Counted from the stretch's first letter, positions 47,524 to 58,128 are shown. The stretch: DNA of 64,000 nucleotides from Pantoea trifolii (GCF_024506435.1 NZ_JANIET010000001.1:372001-436000); one strand, 5' to 3'. Notes: generated by a model not told the origin, from the sequence alone. Translations and numbers: made by a program.

Positions 47524-48825
47524 ATGAAAGGTTTTAAGTTCACCCTTGCATGGCAAATCCTCGTCGCGCTGATTTTGGGCGTGATTGTGGGAACCGTGCT
47601 GCATAATCAGCCCGACGATCGTGAATGGTTAATCACTAACATTCTGACGCCAGCGGGTGACATCTTTATTCATCTGATCAAGATGATTGTGGTACCGATT
47701 GTTATCTCCTCACTGATTGTCGGCATTGCTGGCGTGGGTGATGCGAAAAAGCTCGGACGTATTGGTGTCAAAACCATTATCTATTTTGAAGTGATCACCA
47801 CCCTTGCCATTGTGGTCGGCATCACGCTGGCCAACGTATTCCAACCCGGCAGCGGCATTGATATGTCAACGCTGGCAACGGTGGACATCTCTAAATACGA
47901 AGCCACAACCGAAGCCGTTCAGGGCGCACCGCACGGTCTGGTCACCACCATTCTGTCGCTGATCCCGCAGAACATCTTCGCCTCGCTGGTGAAGGGCGAC
48001 ATGCTGCCGATTATCTTCTTCTCGGTGCTGTTTGGGATGGGCTTGTCGGCGTTGCCATCGGAACATCGCGATCCGCTGGTCACGGTATTCCGTTCGATTT
48101 CCGAAACCATGTTTAAAGTGACGCACATGATCATGCGTTACGCGCCAGTCGGCGTGTTTGCACTGATTGCGGTCACCATTGCGAACTTCGGTTTTGCTTC
48201 GCTCTATCCGCTCGCCAAGCTGGTGCTGCTGGTGTACGTAGCGATTCTGTTCTTTGCTTTCGTGGTGCTCGGCACGGTGGCGCGCTTCTGTAAGTTACGC
48301 ATTACTACGCTGATGCGCATTCTGAAAGACGAGCTAATTCTTGCCTATTCCACCTCCAGCTCAGAAACCGTGCTGCCGCGCATCATGCAGAAGATGGAAG
48401 CCTACGGTGCGCCGAAAGCCATCACCAGCTTCGTGGTGCCAACCGGTTACTCGTTCAATCTCGACGGTTCAACCCTGTACCAGAGCATCGCGGCGATCTT
48501 TATCGCCCAGCTGTATGGCATCGACCTGTCGCTGACCGACGAGATTATTCTGGTACTGACGCTGATGGTGACCTCGAAAGGTATCGCTGGCGTACCGGGC
48601 GTCTCCTTCGTGGTGCTGCTGGCAACGCTGGGCAGCGTGGGCATTCCGCTGGAAGGTCTGGCGTTTATCGCCGGTGTGGATCGCATCATGGACATGGCGC
48701 GTACCGCGCTGAACGTGATCGGGAACGCGCTGGCGGTGCTGGTGATTGCGCGCTGGGAAGACCAGTTCGACACCAAACAAGCCGCCGCCTACGAGCAGCA
48801 GCTGCGCACCCAAAGCGCCAGTTAA
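47524..48825 (+). CDS. gltP: Glutamate/aspartate:proton symporter GltP
   Basis: A 433-residue transporter of the DAACS family (PF00375). The serine-rich hairpin signature YSTSSSETVLPRIM (about residue 275) and the PTGYSFNLDGSTLYQS substrate motif (about residue 310) are present. Eight helices plus two re-entrant loops fit the family. A GAGG ribosome-binding site precedes the ATG. Confidence 0.95.
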   Translation: MKGFKFTLAWQILVALILGVIVGTVLHNQPDDREWLITNILTPAGDIFIHLIKMIVVPIVISSLIVGIAGVGDAKKLGRIGVKTIIYFEVITTLAIVVGITLANVFQPGSGIDMSTLATVDISKYEATTEAVQGAPHGLVTTILSLIPQNIFASLVKGDMLPIIFFSVLFGMGLSALPSEHRDPLVTVFRSISETMFKVTHMIMRYAPVGVFALIAVTIANFGFASLYPLAKLVLLVYVAILFFAFVVLGTVARFCKLRITTLMRILKDELILAYSTSSSETVLPRIMQKMEAYGAPKAITSFVVPTGYSFNLDGSTLYQSIAAIFIAQLYGIDLSLTDEIILVLTLMVTSKGIAGVPGVSFVVLLATLGSVGIPLEGLAFIAGVDRIMDMARTALNVIGNALAVLVIARWEDQFDTKQAAAYEQQLRTQSAS

Positions 48826-48866
48826 TGTTCCAGGTGCGCCTAAACGCGCACCCTATTCGCAATCAA

Positions 48867-48888
48867 ACCCGCTTCGGCGGGTTTTTTT
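48867..48888 (+). terminator. Rho-independent terminator of gltP
   Basis: ACCCGC-TTCG-GCGGGT stem followed by TTTTTT. Confidence 0.9.
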
Positions 48889-48914
48889 ATGCCTGCTGTG
48901 GCAAAAGCAAAAAA

Positions 48915-48951
48915 ATCACACGCAGCAGAGGAATTAACAATTCTGTGTGAT
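48915..48951. promoter_or_regulatory. Inverted repeat in the murQP promoter region
   Basis: ATCACAC at 48915 and GTGTGAT at 48945 are 7-bp inverted repeats with a 23-base spacer, 43 bases before murQ. They could be a regulator operator or CRP half-sites; not enough to decide. Confidence 0.35.
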
Positions 48952-48993
48952 ATATAGTTTTACGAATAAATTATTCTCTCACAGGAGTGTCGC

Positions 48994-49905
48994 ATGCAGA
49001 TCGATCTCAGCCAAATGATCACCGAAGGTCGTAATCCCGCCAGTCAGAACATCGATGAGCTGTCCACCGAAGCCATGCTGCGGGTGATTAATGATGAAGA
49101 CAAAAAAGTGGCGCTGGCGGTAGAAGCCATCGTGCCGCAGATTGCGCAGGTGGTGGATGGCATTACCCAAGCCTTCAGCAAAGGCGGTCGCCTGATCTAT
49201 TGCGGCGCGGGCACGTCGGGTCGTCTGGGGATTCTGGATGCCAGCGAATGTCCGCCGACCTTTGGCACGCCGCGCAGCCAGGTGGTCGGGCTGATTGCCG
49301 GCGGCCACACCGCGATTCTGCAGGCGGTAGAAAACGCCGAAGACAATGTTGAGCAGGGCGCGCAGGATCTGCGGGATATCCAGTTCAATGCTAATGATGT
49401 GCTGGTCGGCATTGCCGCCAGCGGCCGCACGCCGTATGTGCTGGGCGCGCTGGCGTATGCGCGTCAGCAGAGCGCATTTACTGCGGCGTTAACCTGCAAT
49501 CCCAACAGCCCGATGTCGCAGGCCGCGGATGTGGCGCTAACGCCGGTGGTTGGCCCGGAAGTGGTTACCGGTTCATCGCGCATGAAGGCCGGAACGGCGC
49601 AGAAGCTGGTGCTCAATATGCTCACCACCGGCGCGATGATTCGCAGTGGCAAGGTGTACGGCAATCTGATGGTTGATGTCGAAGCCACTAATCAGAAGCT
49701 GGTGCAGCGCCAGGTGAACATCGTCAAACAAGCCACTGACTGTGACGATGCCACCGCGCAGCAGGCGCTGGCGGCGTGTCAGGGACACTGTAAAACCGCG
49801 ATTGTCATGGTGCTGGCGGGATTAACGGCCGCTGAAGCGAAATCGCTGTTAAGTCAGAATCAGGGCTTTATTCGCAACGCGTTACGTGACGCAGGAGCGC
49901 AATGA
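48994..49905 (+). CDS. murQ: N-acetylmuramic acid 6-phosphate etherase MurQ
   Basis: A 303-residue SIS-domain lyase that splits N-acetylmuramate 6-phosphate into N-acetylglucosamine 6-phosphate and lactate during murein recycling. The [20 protein letters not shown] motif (about residue 70) and [11 protein letters not shown] are visible. The stop overlaps the start of murP. The regulator MurR, adjacent in E. coli, is absent from the neighbourhood. Confidence 0.97.
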   Translation: MQIDLSQMITEGRNPASQNIDELSTEAMLRVINDEDKKVALAVEAIVPQIAQVVDGITQAFSKGGRLIYCGAGTSGRLGILDASECPPTFGTPRSQVVGLIAGGHTAILQAVENAEDNVEQGAQDLRDIQFNANDVLVGIAASGRTPYVLGALAYARQQSAFTAALTCNPNSPMSQAADVALTPVVGPEVVTGSSRMKAGTAQKLVLNMLTTGAMIRSGKVYGNLMVDVEATNQKLVQRQVNIVKQATDCDDATAQQALAACQGHCKTAIVMVLAGLTAAEAKSLLSQNQGFIRNALRDAGAQ

Positions 49906-51335
49906 TGGCGGCCATTACTGAAGGTCTGGTGCGCGACATTCTGCAGGCGGTGGGCGGCGCCAGCAACGTGCAGCAGTGCGGCAACTGCATGACGCGTCTG
50001 CGTCTGACGCTTAACGATGCCACGCGAGTGGACAGCACCACACTCAAAACGCTGCCGGGCGTGCTGGGCGTGATCGACAGCGATGCGCAGTTGCAGATTG
50101 TGCTCGGCCCCGGCAAAGCACAAACCGCAGCGGAGAAGATGCAGGCGCTGCTCAATCAACAAGCGCCAGGCGATCTGCAGGCCATCGCCAGCGCGCAAAA
50201 GCAGCAGATGAAGGCGAAACAGACCAGCGCGCTGCACCGTTTTCTCTCCTGCTTTGCCACCATTTTTACGCCGCTGATCCCCGGTTTTATCGGTGCCGGT
50301 TTACTGCTGGGTTTCGCCACGCTGATCGAGCAGATCTTTCACCTCAATCAGCCGGGCGATCATGCACGCTGGCTGCTGGATACCGTGGCGTACATGAAGG
50401 TGTTCGGCAAAGGGCTGTTTACCTTCCTGAGTATTTTGATCGGCTACAACGCGCAGAAAGCCTTTGGTGGGACCGGCGTCAACGGCGCCATTATCGCCTC
50501 GCTGTTTGTGCTCGGTTATGTGCCTGACGCCAAAGTTGGCTATTACAGCGGGATGCAGGATTTCTTTGGTATGGTAATTGATCCACGCGGCAATATTATA
50601 GGCGTGCTGCTGGCGGCGATATTTGGTGCCTGGATTGAGAAACAGCTGCGAAAAATCATTCCCGATAATCTCGATATGATCCTGACGTCGTTGCTGACGT
50701 TATTAATTACCGGTGCGGTGACTTTCCTGGTGATTATGCCGATCGGCGGTGAACTGTTTAAAGGCATGTCATGGTTGTTTATTCATCTCAATAACAATCC
50801 ATTTGGTTGCGCTATTTTGGCCGGACTGTTTTTGATCGCGGTGATGTTTGGCATTCATCAGGGCTTTATTCCCGTCTATTTCGCGCTGATGGAAACCCAG
50901 GGCTTTAACTCGCTTTTTCCCATTCTGGCGATGGCTGGCGCGGGGCAGGTGGGCGCCTCGCTGGCATTGTGGTGCAAAGCGGATAAACACTCGCAGCTGC
51001 GTAAACAGATCAAAGGTGCGATTGTGCCGGGGCTGCTTGGTGTCGGTGAACCGCTGATTTATGGTGTGACGCTGCCGCGCCTGAAGCCGTTTATTACCGC
51101 TTGTTTTGGCGGCGCGCTGGGCGGCTTCTTTATCGGGCTGGTGGCGTGGCTGGGATTACCGGTGGGTATGAACACCGTGTTTGGCCCTTCCGGTTTAGTC
51201 ACGCTGCCACTAATGACGTCATCGCAGGGCATTTTTGCCGGAATGGCGGTGTATCTCGCCGGTCTGATTGTGGCGTGGATTGGCGGGTTTGCCTTTACCT
51301 GGTGGGGCGGCACCCGCGATGTGGATTTGAGTTGA
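49902..51335 (+). CDS. murP: PTS N-acetylmuramic acid transporter MurP (EIIBC)
   Basis: A 477-residue enzyme IIBC. The EIIB domain holds the phosphorylated cysteine in [10 protein letters not shown] (Cys29); the EIIC domain of about ten helices follows from residue 110, with [20 protein letters not shown] and [18 protein letters not shown]. An EIIA partner is not encoded here; E. coli MurP uses EIIA-Glc. Two adjacent ATGs overlap the murQ stop, so the exact first codon is open by one residue. Confidence 0.95.
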   Translation: MMAAITEGLVRDILQAVGGASNVQQCGNCMTRLRLTLNDATRVDSTTLKTLPGVLGVIDSDAQLQIVLGPGKAQTAAEKMQALLNQQAPGDLQAIASAQKQQMKAKQTSALHRFLSCFATIFTPLIPGFIGAGLLLGFATLIEQIFHLNQPGDHARWLLDTVAYMKVFGKGLFTFLSILIGYNAQKAFGGTGVNGAIIASLFVLGYVPDAKVGYYSGMQDFFGMVIDPRGNIIGVLLAAIFGAWIEKQLRKIIPDNLDMILTSLLTLLITGAVTFLVIMPIGGELFKGMSWLFIHLNNNPFGCAILAGLFLIAVMFGIHQGFIPVYFALMETQGFNSLFPILAMAGAGQVGASLALWCKADKHSQLRKQIKGAIVPGLLGVGEPLIYGVTLPRLKPFITACFGGALGGFFIGLVAWLGLPVGMNTVFGPSGLVTLPLMTSSQGIFAGMAVYLAGLIVAWIGGFAFTWWGGTRDVDLS

Positions 51336-51352
51336 GTAAAATGCGGATATCG

Positions 51353-51380
51353 ACCAGGTCGCCATTCATGGCGACCTGGT
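51353..51380. repeat. REP-like palindrome, extended stem (copy E)
   Basis: A perfect 13-bp stem ACCAGGTCGCCAT / ATGGCGACCTGGT around TC, 17 bases after murP. Here GTAG is replaced by ACCAG, and the stem is lengthened. Confidence 0.75.
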
Positions 51381-51385
51381 ATAAA

Positions 51386-51401
51386 CGTGATTTCGATCAC
51401 G
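51386..51401. promoter_or_regulatory. CRP-like palindrome
   Basis: CGTGATTTCGATCACG matches 8 of 10 CRP half-site bases and is a perfect inverted repeat of CGTGAT. It is about 425 bases before the autotransporter, so a role is uncertain. Confidence 0.35.
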
Positions 51402-51825
51402 CTTTAAGATTCTCTCGTCTCGCTCACTCTGGCACTGCCCCATTAATCCATTAAGTGCCATCTGTAAGTTAAGTGTCAGTAAAAAATAAAGGATTTATTA
51501 AGGAGATAGATAACCAGAACTTAAATTTATATTGGTATTATTAAGTTTTAAATATTTAATGCACATCGCAACCATTTGTCCGATTTCACAATTAGTTGCC
51601 CGAAATTGCTTTTTGCATCGGCAAGCAAAAATGTCTATACCTAAAGCCAATTAATCTATAACAACAACGCCATCCCTTTTATTGCTGCACCGTATTTCTT
51701 CACACAGTTGTTCTCAAATTAGATTGCTACACGGGGTTGGTATTCACCTGCCGCTTTATCCCCTCGCGATGAATTTAACGCTGTTGCAATAACAGCGCGG
51801 ACGCTGCACGCCCATTGGAGGAAGT
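51402..51825. other. AT-rich promoter region of the autotransporter gene
   Basis: No coding frame is apparent in these 424 bases. They are markedly AT-rich compared with the gene that follows, which fits a silenced or tightly regulated surface-protein gene. Confidence 0.5.
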
Positions 51826-54800
51826 ATGAGGTTTACATTAAATCCTATCGCATTAGGAATGTTGGCGGCGCAATTGCTGGTTTATCCAGCCATGCAAAGT
51901 CAGGCTGTTACATTAGGGACTTACACACCACAAAATAATGACAACCAAATAGGTAAAATTACCGTCAGCAGCGGCAATGAAACCCTTACCGGAAATCAGG
52001 CGTTCACGGCAGGAACAGATGGCGCAGTCACCACCACGCTTGGACAAGTTGCAATTACCTCAGGCGCACAGTATCTCAATCAGGATCGCCTTGATCCCGG
52101 CCCGCAAAACTTTGCCATCACCACGCCCGATGCAGCCACCGGCACCAACAGCACGTTCCAGGTTTACAACTCTGCGAGTCTTGTCGCATTAGCGCCCGTC
52201 ACCAGCGCCACCAGCGTGCCGGATGTGCAAAACGTCAATAATGGCCAATATATCGACGCGCGTATTGCCGATGTGACAGGTGGCACGCTGGACGTGAATA
52301 TCGGCCAGGCCAATGCGCTCAGCAGCGCCAGCACCAACAGCTGGACCATGGCAGCCAAGCAGACAGCGCTTTTTGATGTGAGCGGCACCGGCACGGTAAA
52401 CTGGAACAGCAACAACCGCATTAGCTTCTTCGGCTCAACCGCTACGCCAGACGGCGCAGGCTCGGCCACCAGCAGCTATCAGGTGCAAAATCTCGCCACC
52501 TATAACGGGGCCTTCAGCGTGCAGACGCTGGATGGCAACAGCACCAGTTTTAGCGTCACTAACGCCAGCCAACTGCAAAGCTACAATAACTGGCTGATCA
52601 GCCAACTTCAGTCAGGCAACCTCGATAAAACGCGCTATCTCACCGAATTCAACAAAGCTGTCACCTTCACCAATGCCAACATCGTCTACAACGTCAGCGC
52701 CACGCCACCCGATGAAGTCACGCAACCGATACAAAATCGCATTGTGATTAATGCCAATGGCGCGGGGGCGAAAGTGAATCTGGCGGCGGGTAAAACGCTG
52801 GAAGTGGTGGGCGCAACCGGCGGAGCGATTAAAGCTTCGAACGGTGCGCAGGCGGTGATTGATGGCAAGCTGGCGAGCCGAGGCAGCATCACCAATAACG
52901 GCACGGCGCTGGTGCTGACCGACAACAGCAGCGGGATTAACAATGGTGTGATTAACGGCGGATTTCTCAACCGTCAGGATGGCACCGGCATTGGTTCGAC
53001 CGGCTACGGTGCCAACGGCGTAGCCGTGCAAACTGGCAGTACCTTCAACAACAACGGCATCCTCAATTTCGCCACCACCGGCAGCAATTCGCAGTATGGC
53101 GTGGCGGGCATCAATCTGGGTGTGTCTTCCAGCGCCAATAACAGCGGCAATATCAACGTCGGCGTTAACGGTTCCAGTGCGCGCGGCACCGCATCCGGCG
53201 TATTGCTGACCGATGCCACTTCAAGCTTTACCAATAACGCCAGCGGCAATATCTACATTGGTCGCGGCCCGCAAAACAGCCTGGGTGAGGCGACGGCGGA
53301 TACCGCGATGAACCAGAGCGGGCTCACCAGCGGTATCGCCTTGGTCGCCAACGGCAACGCGGTCAACGAGGGCAGCATTACCATTGGGACGAAAACGCAA
53401 AACGCAGCGGGGATGTCGGCGACAGGTGCTAATAACGCCACCATGATTAATAACGGCACCATCAATGTGAACGGCGCGGCTGCCACCATACCGCGCGAAA
53501 ACGTCGGCATGCTGGTGACTAACAGTGCGGGCAACATCAATAACGCCGGCACCATCAATCTGAATGGCGTGAACGGCACCGGCCTGAAAGTGCTGGCCAC
53601 CAATGGCAACACCGCGAGTGCCACCTCAACCGGCACCATTAACGTGGCGGGCGGTGCCGATCCGGCCAGCGGCACGCGCAACTACGGCGTGTGGGTGGAA
53701 GGGCAAGGAACGGGCACGGCGCAGGCCACCGTCGATGGCCCGATTAACCTTAGCGGCAATGGCGCGATTGGCGTGCATGCGCGCGGTAATTCCACGGTTA
53801 CGGTGGATCCGGCTGCCGTACCGACTTTCTCCAATGGCACCAACCAGATTGCCTTCTTCGCCTACGGCCCCAATGCGCTGATCAACGTGCTGGGCAATAA
53901 TCCGTTTGATGTCACCACGCAGAACTCCACGCTGTTCCGCGTTGAGCAGGGCGCAGACTTTAACGGCAACGCCTTGTCGCTCACCGCTTCCGGAGCAGGT
54001 TCAACAGCGGTGCTCGGCAGCGGCGCGGGCACCGATGTCAACAGTGGTGCGGCGGTGATCAACGTCAGCGGCAGCGGCGCCAATGGCATCACGGTGGAAG
54101 GGGGCGCAAATGGCGTGATTAACGCGGCAACCACCATGAACCTCACCGGCAGCAACGCGATTGGCGCGATCGTTGACGGACAAAAACACGATATCTTCGG
54201 CAGAAACAGCGGCTCGCCGGTGACCAGCACCAGCCTGAACTCTGCGGCGTCTTTAAATGCTGCGCAGAGTGGATTGACCGGCTATGTGGCGCGTAATCGC
54301 GCGCAGCTGACCAACACTGGCGATATCACTTTCACCGGCGCCAATTCAACCGGCATCCGCGTCGAAAGCGGTGCAACCGGCACCAACAGCGGCAACATCA
54401 ATATCAACGATGGCGGCACCGGCATCGCAGTGAACAGTGGCAGCAGTACCTTTGCCACCACCGCCAATAATACCGGCACCATCAACGTTAACGGCGGCAG
54501 CACCACCAACCGCAGTCGCGGCGTTAGCGCCAGCGGCAATCGTGCGGTAGCGAACCTGAATGGTGGGACGTTGAATTTGAACGGCACCGGCGCAATCGGG
54601 GCGGAAGCGCTCAACGGCGCGCTGGTGAATATCGCTGCTGGTTCAGCGCCGGTATTCAACAACAGCGACCAGATCGCCTATCACGCGGCGGGCAGCGGAT
54701 CGCGCATCAGCTCCGCCACCAACGCCTTGGACGTTAACACCAGCGGCTCAACCGGTTATCGCATTGATGACGGCGCAGCGCTAAGTTTCGCCTCTCCAAC

Positions 54801-57800
54801 AACCCTTACCTCCAGCGCCAGTAACAGCACCGGCGCGATCATCTCTGGCAGCGGCAGCAGCCTGAATAGCCGCAACGCCAACTTCACCGCCAGCGGCCAG
54901 GGTAGCACGGCAATCCGCGCAGAAGGCGGCGCGAGCGCCACGCTGGACAGCGGCAGCAGCATTAATCTCAGCGGCAGCAACGCGGTCGGCGTGCTGGTCA
55001 ACAATCTGCGTACCGATCTGAGTAACGCGCTGGATGGCACGTCAGCGGCTACCCGCGTCACCAGCAACGGCAACGTCAGCGGCGCGGGCAATGGTGCGAT
55101 TGGCTTTGACGTCACCAACGGCGCTGAGTTGGTCAACAACGGCAATGTGAATCTCACCGGCAGCAACAACATCGGTATTCGTTCGCGCGCTGGCAGTACG
55201 CTGACCAACAACGGCGTGGTCAACGTGGCCAACGGCACCGGGCTGGATGTCTCCGGCAGCGGCAGCACGCTGGCGAAAGGCGGCACCATTAATGTCGATA
55301 ACGGTACGGCGGGCGTGCGCATCAGCGATGGCGCGCAGCTGGCTTTAACCGGTAGCGACACGGTGATCACCACGCGCGGCAATGCGCACGGCATCTTGCT
55401 GGATAGCGGCGCGACCGCACTCAGCGCCAGCGATGCCACGGTTAACGTGCTGGGCAGCGGCAACGGCATCGAAAACCGCGCCGAACTGAGCAACGTCGGC
55501 CTGCGCAATCTCACCATTAACGTCGGCGACGGCAACGGCATTCGCACCGCCGTACCGTTCGATCCGGCTTCAACCGTGACCACCAACGTGAACGGCAGCG
55601 GTACCGGTTTGAACATCGCCAACGCCGATGGCTCGACCACCGGCGGCGATCTTACGCTGGGTTCGGGCTATCAGTTCAATGTTACCGGCGCGGGCGGCAC
55701 CGGTATTCGCGCCAACACCACGGGCAACGTCACCACCGCCGCTAATGTGAATATTGATAATGCGGCGGGTGGATCGGCGCTGGTGTCCAGCACCGCGGGC
55801 ACCATCGTCAATACCGGCAACTTCACCTCCAACAGCCTGACGGCGCCGGTGGTGGATCTGCGTGGTGGTAAAACCATCTTCGAAAACCTCGGCAGCATCA
55901 TCACCGCCAATCCACAAACCGTGGCGGTGGCGGGCAGCAACGCCGATGACGAAATCCTGCTGACGGAAGGCGCAGTGCAGGGCGATATCAACCCAGGCGG
56001 CGGATCGGATCGGTTCCGCTGGACGGGCGGTACGCTCAACGGCAGCCTGACCATGGGCAATGACAACAACAACACCGCTGAAGTGAGCAATGTCGATCTC
56101 GGCACCACCTACCATCTCACCAGCGGCACCGGCACCGGTAACACCTTAACCTTCAACCAGATCGATTCACGCGGCGGTAGCTTCAGCGCCGACGATCTCA
56201 GCAAAGGGGTCAACCTCGGCAGCGGCTGGAGCACCATCAACTTCGCCAACACCCAATGGACTTTGACCGATAACCTGCAACTGGCGCACAGCACTATCAA
56301 CGTGGATGCTGACTCTACGCTGTTTGCCGGCGATAACGTGCATCCAACGCTGTCGGGTGGAACGGCGGATTCGCTGGTGGTGAACAACGCCGGTACGCTG
56401 GATCTCACCAACGGCGCGGGTTCGCCGGGCAACACGCTGGATATTGCGGGCTCACTGGCATCAAGCGGCGGCCAGCTCAATCTGGTCACCAATCTGAATG
56501 AGGGCGGTGCGCTGAGCAACCAGTTCACCGACCATCTCAATGTCACCGGCAATGCCAGCGGTACCACGCTGGTGAATGTGGAGCTTGCCGATGCCAGCAC
56601 TGGCGCACTGACCGATCTCAATCAAAATGGTGGCGTGGAGGGCAACGAAGGGATCTCGCTGGCACAGGTCGGCGGTAATGCCAGCGCTAACAGCTTCGCG
56701 CTGAAAGATGGCTATCTAGGCGCCGGGCCGTGGCAATATCGCCTCTACACCTTCGCACCGGGCAGTAGCGATCCCAATCAACGCTTAGTCAGCGGCAGCG
56801 GCAATAACTATTGGGATTACCGTCTGGCGAACTACTACGTGTGTGAAGATAGCAACAGCTGCCAGCCGACCTTCATCACTGATGCCTTTGGTACGCCGCA
56901 AAGCTACGATTCGCGCCCAGCGGTGGTGCCGCAGGTGCCATCTTATGTCTCAGCGCCGGTCGGTTTAGCCTATTACACCTCGGCGATTATCGACGATTTG
57001 CATAAACGCCTCGGCGAACTGCGCCACGAGCAGACGCGTCCGCAGGGCAACGGCGGCGAGATGTTCCTGCGCTACATCGGCTCGAACCTGAAGTACAAGA
57101 GCGATAAGAGTTTCCGCGACTTTGGTTATGACTTTGATCTCGATTACAGCGCGGTACAGGTGGGCGGCAATCTGCTGCGTCTGGATGGCGAGCAGGATAG
57201 CCTGCGCGGCGGCTTAGCCTACACGCGCGGTAATACGCGTATTCGTCCACATGCGGCCGACGGCTACAGCAGCACCACGTTCGACAGCGACAGCCTGGCG
57301 TTTTATGGCACCTGGCAGCGTCAAAGCGGTTTCTACCTGGATGGTGTGCTGTCGTTTGACTGGCATCGCGGCGAAACCGACATTGCCCGCACGCAAGAGG
57401 TGGCGAAGCTGAAAGGTAATGGCTGGACGGCATCGCTGGAGAGCGGCTATCCGTTTGAGTTGGGCGATGGCTACAAGCTGGAGCCGCAGGCGCAGCTGAT
57501 GTATATGAAGCTGAATATGGACGACTTCACCGATAAAGACGGCAACAAGGTACGTTACGGCGATTACAACCAAACCATTGGCCGTTTGGGCGCGCGCCTC
57601 GATCGCACGTGGACCGACGACAGCAATCGCCAATACACGCCTTATCTGCGCGCTAACTACTACAAAGGTTGGGGCGGCTCGGCGGATACGTCGGTGTCTT
57701 CGGTGGATAATCCGGCGTTTGGCGCCACCTTCAGCAGCGGGAAGTTTGGCCAAATGTGGGAAGTGGGCGCCGGCGGCACTGCCACCTTGCAGAAGGATGT

Positions 57801-57894
57801 ATCGCTGTACGCCGAGGCGGATTATCGCAAAGAGATTGCGGGCAACGGTGCTAAAGGGTGGCGGTATAACGTGGGGGTTCGCTGGCAATTCTGA
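51826..57894 (+). CDS. Giant type V autotransporter
   Basis: A 2022-residue autotransporter. A signal peptide (about residues 1-27, ends MQSQA) is followed by a passenger of about 1700 residues, rich in Gly, Ala, Ser, Thr and Asn, with repeated beta-helix rungs of the form NNGTINV, SGNINV and TGIxV. Residues about 640-915 and 917-1195 look like an internal duplication. A helical linker (LAYYTSAIIDDLHKRLGEL) leads into the C-terminal barrel (about 1744-2022, ending VRWQF). Two cysteines (Cys1673, Cys1679) lie before the linker. GGAGG precedes the ATG. It probably acts at the cell surface in adhesion or aggregation, but this is inferred from architecture. No protease triad was recognised. Confidence 0.93.
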   Translation: MRFTLNPIALGMLAAQLLVYPAMQSQAVTLGTYTPQNNDNQIGKITVSSGNETLTGNQAFTAGTDGAVTTTLGQVAITSGAQYLNQDRLDPGPQNFAITTPDAATGTNSTFQVYNSASLVALAPVTSATSVPDVQNVNNGQYIDARIADVTGGTLDVNIGQANALSSASTNSWTMAAKQTALFDVSGTGTVNWNSNNRISFFGSTATPDGAGSATSSYQVQNLATYNGAFSVQTLDGNSTSFSVTNASQLQSYNNWLISQLQSGNLDKTRYLTEFNKAVTFTNANIVYNVSATPPDEVTQPIQNRIVINANGAGAKVNLAAGKTLEVVGATGGAIKASNGAQAVIDGKLASRGSITNNGTALVLTDNSSGINNGVINGGFLNRQDGTGIGSTGYGANGVAVQTGSTFNNNGILNFATTGSNSQYGVAGINLGVSSSANNSGNINVGVNGSSARGTASGVLLTDATSSFTNNASGNIYIGRGPQNSLGEATADTAMNQSGLTSGIALVANGNAVNEGSITIGTKTQNAAGMSATGANNATMINNGTINVNGAAATIPRENVGMLVTNSAGNINNAGTINLNGVNGTGLKVLATNGNTASATSTGTINVAGGADPASGTRNYGVWVEGQGTGTAQATVDGPINLSGNGAIGVHARGNSTVTVDPAAVPTFSNGTNQIAFFAYGPNALINVLGNNPFDVTTQNSTLFRVEQGADFNGNALSLTASGAGSTAVLGSGAGTDVNSGAAVINVSGSGANGITVEGGANGVINAATTMNLTGSNAIGAIVDGQKHDIFGRNSGSPVTSTSLNSAASLNAAQSGLTGYVARNRAQLTNTGDITFTGANSTGIRVESGATGTNSGNININDGGTGIAVNSGSSTFATTANNTGTINVNGGSTTNRSRGVSASGNRAVANLNGGTLNLNGTGAIGAEALNGALVNIAAGSAPVFNNSDQIAYHAAGSGSRISSATNALDVNTSGSTGYRIDDGAALSFASPTTLTSSASNSTGAIISGSGSSLNSRNANFTASGQGSTAIRAEGGASATLDSGSSINLSGSNAVGVLVNNLRTDLSNALDGTSAATRVTSNGNVSGAGNGAIGFDVTNGAELVNNGNVNLTGSNNIGIRSRAGSTLTNNGVVNVANGTGLDVSGSGSTLAKGGTINVDNGTAGVRISDGAQLALTGSDTVITTRGNAHGILLDSGATALSASDATVNVLGSGNGIENRAELSNVGLRNLTINVGDGNGIRTAVPFDPASTVTTNVNGSGTGLNIANADGSTTGGDLTLGSGYQFNVTGAGGTGIRANTTGNVTTAANVNIDNAAGGSALVSSTAGTIVNTGNFTSNSLTAPVVDLRGGKTIFENLGSIITANPQTVAVAGSNADDEILLTEGAVQGDINPGGGSDRFRWTGGTLNGSLTMGNDNNNTAEVSNVDLGTTYHLTSGTGTGNTLTFNQIDSRGGSFSADDLSKGVNLGSGWSTINFANTQWTLTDNLQLAHSTINVDADSTLFAGDNVHPTLSGGTADSLVVNNAGTLDLTNGAGSPGNTLDIAGSLASSGGQLNLVTNLNEGGALSNQFTDHLNVTGNASGTTLVNVELADASTGALTDLNQNGGVEGNEGISLAQVGGNASANSFALKDGYLGAGPWQYRLYTFAPGSSDPNQRLVSGSGNNYWDYRLANYYVCEDSNSCQPTFITDAFGTPQSYDSRPAVVPQVPSYVSAPVGLAYYTSAIIDDLHKRLGELRHEQTRPQGNGGEMFLRYIGSNLKYKSDKSFRDFGYDFDLDYSAVQVGGNLLRLDGEQDSLRGGLAYTRGNTRIRPHAADGYSSTTFDSDSLAFYGTWQRQSGFYLDGVLSFDWHRGETDIARTQEVAKLKGNGWTASLESGYPFELGDGYKLEPQAQLMYMKLNMDDFTDKDGNKVRYGDYNQTIGRLGARLDRTWTDDSNRQYTPYLRANYYKGWGGSADTSVSSVDNPAFGATFSSGKFGQMWEVGAGGTATLQKDVSLYAEADYRKEIAGNGAKGWRYNVGVRWQF

Positions 57895-57995
57895 TTTCCC
57901 TGCGCCCTTTGCGCTGCAGGTGCGTTTTAAATTAAAAGATTGATTTGGTTTACTGTAAAACCAGGTTAATAGATGACATCAGTAACCAAAGTGTG

Positions 57996-58020
57996 AAAGC
58001 CGCTGCAAAGCGGCTTTTTT
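57996..58020 (+). terminator. Rho-independent terminator of the autotransporter
   Basis: AAAGCCGCT / AGCGGCTTT around GCAA, then TTT. Confidence 0.88.
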
Positions 58021-58128
58021 ATTGCCCTGAATGTGAAACTGGCGCTAAAGCTCAAGCCGTGCGCTGCCGAAAAGATAAAAAAGCATAATAGATTTTTCTT
58101 TTCGCCTGCGTTTTGCAAGGACACACAC

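Noticed and set aside
54756..55640. A 294-codon open frame on the minus strand within the autotransporter gene
   Set aside because: Low-complexity Leu/Pro/Val/Ala protein that mirrors the repetitive, GC-rich passenger codons; no start signal or family feature.
52900..55700. Recurrent short motifs looking like a repeat array or CRISPR
   Set aside because: They are in-frame beta-helix rungs of the autotransporter with variable spacing and no identical repeats or spacers.
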